This document shows, piece by piece, positions 57,449 through 64,000 of a stretch of DNA of 64,000 nucleotides (positions are counted from its first letter, which is position 1; each line of letters opens with the position of its first letter). The notes under the pieces were generated by a model, which worked only from the letters and a program-made list of their open reading frames with translations, had not been told where the DNA came from and ran no database searches. Origin of the DNA: Gaeumannomyces sp. JS-464 (lineage: Eukaryota > Ascomycota > Sordariomycetes > Magnaporthales > Magnaporthaceae); the NCBI GenBank assembly GCA_002197995.1, contig NGZR01000002.1, forward strand, positions 2,914,001-2,978,000, in the 5' to 3' direction. Made by a program: the position numbers and the translations under genes.

Positions 57449-60400
57449 TCACTTCTTCCCGCCCTTGCCGGGGTCGTACTTGTCCTTCCAGATCCTATGT
57501 AGAGGCAAGTAGTTTGCGACAAAAAAAAGGGCGTCAGCATTTGGAAGGAAAAACACATTTCAAAATGCGCCCATCTCCACCGTTGGGCAACAAAGAGGTC
57601 ATGCACTATGCAGTCCTATTCTCTCCTGTCCTCCAAGCGATTTCTGCTTGAGTTGGCGAGAGAGTACGTAAACAAAAACAAGAAGAAAAAGCAAAGAAAA
57701 AGGTAGCATCCGCGCAACTGCGCGACGCCGAGGAGGAAAAAAAAGGGTCACCGGTAAGGGGGACTGCGGGCTCCAACTGGCCGAGGGCCCGCCCTCCCCC
57801 GACATATGGCAAAAAAACCGGAGGGGTGTAAGTGCGCTTGCTTGAGGCACAGTAGCGTGGGCAGCAGCAATCCCGCATTATGCAGCCGTTGGCCTGGCAT
57901 GGCATGGCATGGCATGGCATGGCAGATGGCACGGCGGCGCAAATGGGCGTGCGTGGGGAGTGTGCGTCCCTCGGGGTGGCGGGCGGCCCAGAGGGAAAGG
58001 GATGATGGGCATTTCCGACGGCGATTCTCGTCCAGCCAAAGAAAAGCAGGGCGGACGACGGCGACTGGCCAGAGAAAGAAGTCGAGAATGGATGATGCGC
58101 CGATGCATGACCAGAGAAGGGGGGGGCCGCCAACATTGGCCCGCCAGAGCTGCAGGCATCCGAGGGGGCCGACAGCAGCAGCTCTCGTTGTTTCTTTTTT
58201 GCGCGGCCTATCAAGCCGGCGCGGTGCAAGTCATCTGCGACCGAGCAGCCGCACCATGCACGTTTCTGAAAAGATGCTGCGGGTCTGGGATGGGCTGGCA
58301 GGTGGTGTAGGGTCGGTGCGACGGGCCTCTCAGGACGGCCGCGCGGGGAAGAGCGCATGGCCTGGCACTGCTGCTGCCGCTGTTGGCTGACTGGCTGGCT
58401 GACTGGCTGGCTGCGGTTCTTTGGGGGAAGACGCAAGACGCGTGGTAGTAGGGGAAAACAAACAACAGCAGGATTGCGTGTGGGGGAGTTTACGGGATTG
58501 CACAACTCAATCCCCTTCGAGATAGCCTCGGACTTTGGGGGAAGGGGCTGAAAATAGGCTGCATGAAAACAAACAAAAAAAAAGAGCATGTCAAATGGTA
58601 GGTACGTACCATGAATTCCCCAGCGTCTTGTTTCCGTTTTTCTCGGCGAGGCGGTAGTACTTTGCAGACGCGAACTATGTTTTTGTGCGGAAAAAAAAAG
58701 ATGCGGGTTAGTTTAGCTTAGCTTCAGGCAGAACCAATCCTCATGTGATGTCGAAAGACTGCGTGGGGAGGGCTCCGATTTGCCCATGACCGCCCTCCGA
58801 ATTCGAATCCGTGGTGGGCTCGTTGATGCCCAACCCGACGACGTTCCTGTAGTCACCCCTTGGGCCTGCCCACCCCCCAAGGGAGATAGGTAGGCAAGGT
58901 ACCATGCGTCCTCGGGCTGGGCTGCACTGGGCTCGGGCTGCTGCTTGCTGCAGCGTGCAGTGGGTTAGGGAATGGGCCGGCCAATGGGGCCGCCCGCCAG
59001 GCCACAGGCAAGACCACGCAGCGCATGCGCAAGGTGACACGGCGACTCGCGGCAGGCACCATGGGATGTTTGCTGACACGGGAAAACGGGGCGACGGCTG
59101 CGGGACGTGATACCGGGACGACGAGTCCGGCGAGAGCAGCGTCCTGTGACGCCATGTGCAGCGGCGTCCCTTCTTCTTCTGTGCTTACCTTGTCTTTCTT
59201 GCAACCAAATCCTTCCAAGTAGCACCATGCCACCTCGTTCATGGCGTCTAGACGGCGTGTGAGAAAGAGACACATCTGTCAGAATTCATTCAGCTTGCCC
59301 GTGACGAGCCAAGCCAAGCCAAGCCAAGCCGAGGAGGAGGCCGGGTTTGGGTTTGGGCTTGGGGGAATCGACAGCCTCGCCGGCCGGGGTCTCGGCCCCG
59401 AGGCCGGCTGGCCACGTACCTGTGTCGCCGAGATTTGCCGCCGTTTCGTAGTACTTTTGACGTGAAAAAAGGCCAGGCCAGTCAGCAGCCTGTCCGTGAA
59501 GAGAGCAGGATCGAACGGGGGCCGGCCGGTCCACGATCCTGCTGGCCCCGTGAGAATGTGCATTTGGTCGCCGATATCCACCTCGCCCTCCCAAGACGCG
59601 ATTCGTCCCGGGAACGATGCAAAGCGATGTTGATCGATCGGGTTGGCGGATCTCGGAGCTTCATCGTGTCTACGTAACGACGGCTGGGATCTGCAAAATA
59701 AACAAACCGGGCAGAGAAAACTCACCTGCTTGGCCGCCACGGCATCCTTGGGGACGCCCCAGCCATGGCGGAAGCAATTGGCCAGCTCAAAGATGGCCAG
59801 GACGAGCTCGCCTTTTGCGGCGCCGCCCTTCTTCATGCCCGCCTGCAGCGCCAGCGTCTCGACCGTCGCGGCGTTGGCGGCCGCCTTGGAGAGGTAGTTG
59901 ACCGCTCCGGCCGGGTCGGGCTCGCAGCCCCAGCCGTGGCTGTTTTTGGATGCAGGGTTAGTGTTTTTTTTCGTCGTCGTGACGTGGTTTGTTGTCACCC
60001 ATACATGGCACGGGAAGAAGAAGACGAAGGGGAAGCAAAGGAGAAGAGCAAAGGGCAGCAATTACCGTAGAGCAAGTCCATACAACACCTGGCTCAGAGG
60101 ATTGTTCGCCCCCTGCGGGTCGGCAAGCCGGCCGAACAGCACCGTCGACTTCTCTAGGTCCCCGGCCTCGTGCAGGCGGATGGCCTCCTGGATGTCGTCG
60201 TCGATGGCCTTGGTCGACACGGCGCTGGCGCTCCTCTTCCTCCCGCCCGCCACCGTCCCGCCCGCACCGTCCCCGATATCCATCCGCCCCAGCCCGCTCG
60301 CCAGGTCCCCGCCGTCCGCGGTCCCGCTCCGACCCCGCCCGCCGGAGCCCCCCTCGGCCGAGGCGGCGCGGTCGGGCGAGGCGGGCCGGCTGCGGACGCG

Positions 60401-60897
60401 CTCGTTCTCGCGCGCCAGCAGCGTCGCGCGCTGCTCCCACTGCGCCTCGTCCGCCCCGTCCCCGTCCCCGCCCGCGGCCTGCCCGACCACGATCTCGGGC
60501 AGGTCCTGTGGCACGTTCTCGCTGGACGCGGGGCCGCGGCTCAGGTGCAGCTTCTGCGACAGCCGCCGCAGGCCCTTCTCCTTCTTCTCCTCCCCGGCCC
60601 CCAGGTGTGGTGGCCCGAGCCCGCGCCGGTGGAGGAGTCACGCTTCCGGGACGACGAGGACCCGCCAAAGAAGCTGCGCCGGCCGCTGTCCCCATCGGCG
60701 GCATCAGGTACCTTGGGAGTCACGGGGGCACTGGGCGGGTGGATCACCTCGGCGCCGTGCGTGTCGGATCGGATGAACTTGAAGTCGGGCGGCTTCGGCA
60801 GGTCGCCCGCCGCCTGCTGCTGCTGCTGCTGCTTCTCCGCCGACCCGCCGTCGTCCGCATCCTTGTCCTTCTTCTTGAGCAGGTCGCGCAGCCCCAT
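57449..60897 (-). CDS. Sel1-repeat protein, Dsf2/Nif1-like (one indel, long introns)
   Basis: Predicted cytoplasmic scaffold with C-terminal Sel1 (TPR-like) repeats, of the fungal group that includes budding-yeast Dsf2 and fission-yeast Nif1. Six exons close in phase: 60897-60066, 59939-59726, 59453-59420 (34 nt), 59247-59189, 58674-58610 and 57494-57449, about 416 aa. The N-terminus is disordered (MGLRDLLKKKDKDADDGG, poly-Gln). Sel1 units include EAIRLHEAGDLEKSTVLFGRL, LYGLALRHGWGCEPDPAGAV, LANCFRHGWGVPKDAVAAKQ and YYETAANLGDTDAMNEVAWC, then YLEGFGCKKDKFASAKYYR and EKNGNKTLGNSWIWKDKYDP. One base is missing near 60604 (a G run) between GAGSGHHT and GEEKKEKGLRRLSQKLHLS. The last intron is about 1.1 kb, very long for such a fungus. 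ATG 60897 is chosen over an upstream GTG. Confidence 0.87.
57896..57922. repeat. GGCAT pentanucleotide array in a Sel1-gene intron
   Basis: About five tandem GGCAT units within the 1.1-kb last intron. Confidence 0.85.
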
Positions 60898-61992
60898 TTT
60901 TTCGGCCACCTTCTATCTCCGTTCCAACTGGCAGACGGGGCTCGGTTCAAGTGGCGCGTGCCCCGTTCCTCTCGTTGCTTGGCGCCTGCTTCCTTTCGCA
61001 CTTGACTCCACGAGATCTGCCTAGGTCTAGGTCTAGAACCTCGACTTGGAATACTTCTTTTTGGTTTTGAGCCTGTGTTTGATGTCGCAACTCCGCTCCA
61101 AAGCGTCTTCTCTCCTCGATCGCAGTCGCTCTTCACCTTGAATGAGGAATTGCGGGGTAAAAGGCACAGTCTGATGCAGGGGTGGAAATGAGTGAAAGAG
61201 CGAGCAGTGTTGACGGCCTTCTTCCAAGGGAGTGACAAAGAAAAGCAAACTGTCAGCTGAGCAGAAGATATGTTGGGACTGTTTCCGGCGCCAAAGTCGC
61301 GTTGACACGACCAGAGACAGTCAGCCGTGTTGTCTTGGGATTACGTAGCGTACGTAGCATTGAATTTAAGGCCCCATCCCTCGCCTTCAGCTGCTGGTTG
61401 GTGAACCAGGGGCAACCTCGTTAGCCGCCGGCGCATGAAGTGGAGGCTGAGTTAAGGCGGTGCACCCGGCGCCTGCCTGGCTGGGCCATCCCACTAAGAC
61501 TGGCCTGCTGTCATGGAACAGTCGAGACCCTGCAATTGACTTGCATGCCACTGCTGCATCACTCATGTCGTGCATCCGTACTGCAAACACGATCAAGCAT
61601 ACACCGTTATGTTTCTTTCCAAAGGCTGTAACCCGTCTTTTAACACACTTTTTTTTTTTTTTTTTAATACTCTATCAATGTGGTATCGTCCCGTCCCAAA
61701 ACGCCGGCCGGCTTCCCTAGCAGAAGTCAAGAAAATGCCTCAAGCCACGAGACTCGAGATGCTCGTCTAGCCATCCTCCAATCCAAGCGAGACACTCTGG
61801 CCGGTGTTTGCCCGGCCGAGAGCAATATTGCTTCCCAACTTGACCACGTCATGATGAAGACCGCTTGCCGAACGGGGGCACAGAGAGAGCCAGCATCCGG
61901 AACGGACATCAAGAGCATGAGGGTTGGGGAGAACAGGTAAGGGTGGGGAAGGAGACACAGGTGGTTGGAGCCACCAGTCCCGCAAAGAATGC
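60898..61992. other. Intergenic, about 1.1 kb
   Basis: Promoter and leader of the Sel1 gene plus the 3' end of the CCCH gene. A T18 run lies near 61650. No gene recognised. Confidence 0.5.
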
Positions 61993-63803
61993 TCAGAGCT
62001 GGATGAACTCTTGGTTGGGATCGAAAACTTCGTCAGAAGCATCGTCCTCCCACAGGAATTCGTCGACAGCATCCGAGTCGACATCGTTGCTATCAACCGA
62101 CTCGCCGTCCTCGTCGCTTGATATATCCGCCATGTCCACGTCGTTGTCGTCTGCTGCAGCTCCGGCCTTGCGAAGGACGCTTGCCCTCTCCCGATGCGGG
62201 AGCTTACAGCCCTTTGTCTTACAGACGCCCGTGTTGCTGAAGTCGGGACACTCGAACACGTGGCGTTCATCACAGTTGGCGCCTTTGCTGCAGTATCCGA
62301 AGATGCCGAAATCCCGGCAGACCAGGGCTCCTGGAGTCACTTGCATGTGAGCATACTGGCAGTCGGGGTTTGTGCACTTGCCCTTGGCGTAGTGGACGCA
62401 TGCGGGCGTCCGCTCGTCTGTCAGCTCGTGAGAAAGGTCGCACGAGTCCCCGCTGATGCAGTCGCCCTTCACGAGGAAGTCTCTGCATATCGCGACCTTG
62501 GCTGGGTCGTGTATGTAGCGGCAACGAGGGCCGTTTGTGCATGATCCTAAAGAGAAGAGGAGAAAAGAGGGGAAACAGAGAAGAAAATGGCTGTGGTTAG
62601 TGGGTTTACCTATCAAAGAGCCACTGCGCGTACACTCGATGCGCTCGCTCAAGAAGAAGACGTGCGCCGCTGCAAGAGAAAGGCACCGAGGTGATCCGTC
62701 CGCTGGGAGGGGAAACAAGCAAGGGAATAGGGGATGGAGAAGAAAGATACCAGTCATAGAGAACATCCTGCATGGCGTGTCCACCTTGCGGACAGTTCCG
62801 GATCGCCTAGACAGATTCTCGGTAAGTGTTCCGGCAACATGGGGCCGCGAGCCATACCGCTGGGCTTTGACGATGCCATGTCTGTACAGATTGCCGTTAC
62901 GACTGCGGTAGAACTTGACTCCGCCCACAATGGCCATCTTGGGAGTAGCCTTGGGCGCGTTGTTGTCTATAAAAGGTCATGTTAGCATCACCCCATCGAG
63001 GGTAAAAGACAACGGGGAGAAACATGCCGATGATCTTGACGAGCTTGCTCCCGTTCTTGGCGACATTGAACCGGATTCCGTCGACAACGACCTCATACTG
63101 GGTGGCCGGGCGCGTGTTAGCATAGCCTACGGGGGTAGCGGGCATGGCACCCCCGCGCAGGTGGGCCAGCAGCTTGGAGCGCTCGCGGTCGTCTGCGACC
63201 CGTTCCTTCTGGCGCGTCGACTCGGCCATGGCCTTGGACCGGGCCTGGGCCTCCTTCTCGTACACGGTGGGGTTGATCAGCTGCAAGTGTCGATCTTTCT
63301 TCGTAACCCATGATGACGTGGACGCATCCGAATTGGCGCCCGAGTCGGGATCGGGCCTGGCGCTGCCACCGGGCCGGGCGGCGCCGTTGATGTTGGCCGT
63401 GTTGTTGAGGACCAGGGACCGATGACGATGCGGGGCAGCCTTGGCTCCACGGCCACCTCGTGCCTGATATCCCCCTGCGCCGCGACCCCACGAGGAGTAC
63501 GCATTGGTCGGGGCTTGAGGCGAGTTAGAGCCGGGTCCTGAATGGTCGTACCGCGAAGACATACAGTGGTAGGGGTGGTAGTGGTGAGCTGGGCTGGTAG
63601 CCACGCCGGCCTGCTGGTTCTTGTGGCGGTTGATCTGGCCTGCCGAGGGTGAAGCGCAAAAGGCGCACCTTTGTTAGCATTGGCGCCACTCGCTTTCAAG
63701 GCTGATCTGGGTCCGGGCCGCGTCGACCAGGCTGCGGGGTGCGTATCTTACCGGCAAGCTGGCCGATGCGAGCCAGGATTTCCTGCTCCTCTGCCGAAGA
63801 CAT
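61993..63803 (-). CDS. Five-CCCH zinc finger protein, Red5/ZC3H3-like
   Basis: Predicted nuclear RNA-binding protein related to animal ZC3H3 and fission-yeast Red5, which act in mRNA 3'-end processing, export and RNA elimination. Exons: 63803-63752, 63639-63028, 62966-62858, 62806-62751 and 62546-61993, about 460 aa, all in phase. Five CCCH fingers are visible: PCRMFSMTGSCTNGPRCRYIH (C-x8-C-x5-C-x3-H), ICRDFLVKGDCISGDSCDLSH, ACVHYAKGKCTNPDCQYAH (x7-x4-x3), VCRDFGIFGYCSKGANCDERH and ECPDFSNTGVCKTKGCKLPH. The N-terminus (SSAEEQEILARIGQLAGQINRHK) is helical and is followed by a Gly/Arg-rich region; the C-tail is acidic. The second intron has a GC donor. An optional 60-nt cassette (62610-62669) lies in the last intron. 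No frameshift is needed. Confidence 0.9.
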
Positions 63804-64000
63804 GATGGGTGCTCAACGCGCTCAGACCAGGGAGGGGCAGAGAAATGCAACGTGATACTCGATTCAATTAGATGGGAAACCCGATAGGGGTGCGGGTGTT
63901 TGATGCTGGAGACTGGCCGAAGGAATGATGCGATAATCTACGTGGGCTGAAAGGGCGACAGCAGGAGGTGAATCGGTCGTTTAACGAGATTTTGGTGGGA
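63804..64000. other. Upstream flank of the CCCH gene
   Basis: Last 197 bp of the window; promoter side of the minus-strand CCCH gene. Nothing coding seen. Confidence 0.5.

Noticed and set aside
1..64000. tRNA, rRNA or CRISPR features
   Set aside because: No A/B-box pair, cloverleaf, rRNA core or regularly spaced repeats noticed by eye; a covariance-model scan would be decisive for tRNAs.
1..64000. Transposons or RIP-mutated repeats
   Set aside because: No transposase or reverse-transcriptase fragments, no terminal repeats, and no strongly AT-skewed block of the kind RIP leaves.

Overview
This window looks like nuclear DNA from a filamentous ascomycete (Pezizomycotina, most likely a Sordariomycete). 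It is GC-rich. Most genes carry one or more short introns (about 50-120 nt) with GTRAGT-like donors and C/TAG acceptors. The gene set is fungal: a TRP-Y vacuolar channel, Pkr1, a Tpa1/Ofd1 dioxygenase, a Red5/ZC3H3-like five-CCCH protein, a DSF2/Nif1-like Sel1 protein and a membrane-tethered-looking bZIP. No rRNA, tRNA, CRISPR array or transposon was recognised by eye.

Layout. 0.7-9.9 kb: YVC1-type channel (-), NodB-type polysaccharide deacetylase (+), a badly frameshifted cystathionine gamma-synthase-like gene (-) and a conserved disordered protein (-). 11-20.4 kb: an uncharacterised 335-aa protein (-), a single-pass membrane protein with a Cys-containing ectodomain (-) and a large F-box/LRR-like protein (-). 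22-28.2 kb: V-ATPase assembly factor PKR1 (+), SMD1 (+), eRF1 methyltransferase MTQ2 (-) and TPA1/OFD1 (-). 29.7-43 kb, the densest part: class-V aminotransferase-like enzyme (+), ARPC2 (-), DIP2/UTP12 (+), Baeyer-Villiger-type flavin monooxygenase (+), ATP4 (-) and NOC4 (+). 43-51.2 kb holds no gene that I can support, only simple repeats and homopolymers. 51.2-53.2 kb: bZIP factor with an internal hydrophobic segment (+). 57.4-63.8 kb: Sel1-repeat protein with unusually long introns (-) and the CCCH protein (-).

Functionally this is mostly a housekeeping neighbourhood. DIP2 and NOC4 serve small-subunit rRNA processing. SMD1 serves splicing, MTQ2 and TPA1 translation termination and ribosome modification, ARPC2 actin, and ATP4 and PKR1 the rotary ATPases. 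No secondary-metabolite cluster is evident, although a Baeyer-Villiger monooxygenase and a PLP enzyme lie about 6 kb apart.

The strongest window-wide pattern is technical or evolutionary. At least ten genes, including homologues of essential yeast genes (DIP2, NOC4, ARC35), need one-base corrections to keep the conserved protein in frame. Two others (ATP4 and the bZIP gene) carry pairs of compensating indels that leave short nonsense segments in an otherwise open frame. I interpret most of these as assembly or sequencing indels, and gene models here should be corrected before use. I found no clearly new molecular system. The best biological leads are the membrane-anchored bZIP with an overlapping upstream ORF, the MTQ2-TPA1 pairing, the poly-alanine insertion inside the deacetylase domain, and a CCG-N7-CGG palindrome upstream of the aminotransferase gene.
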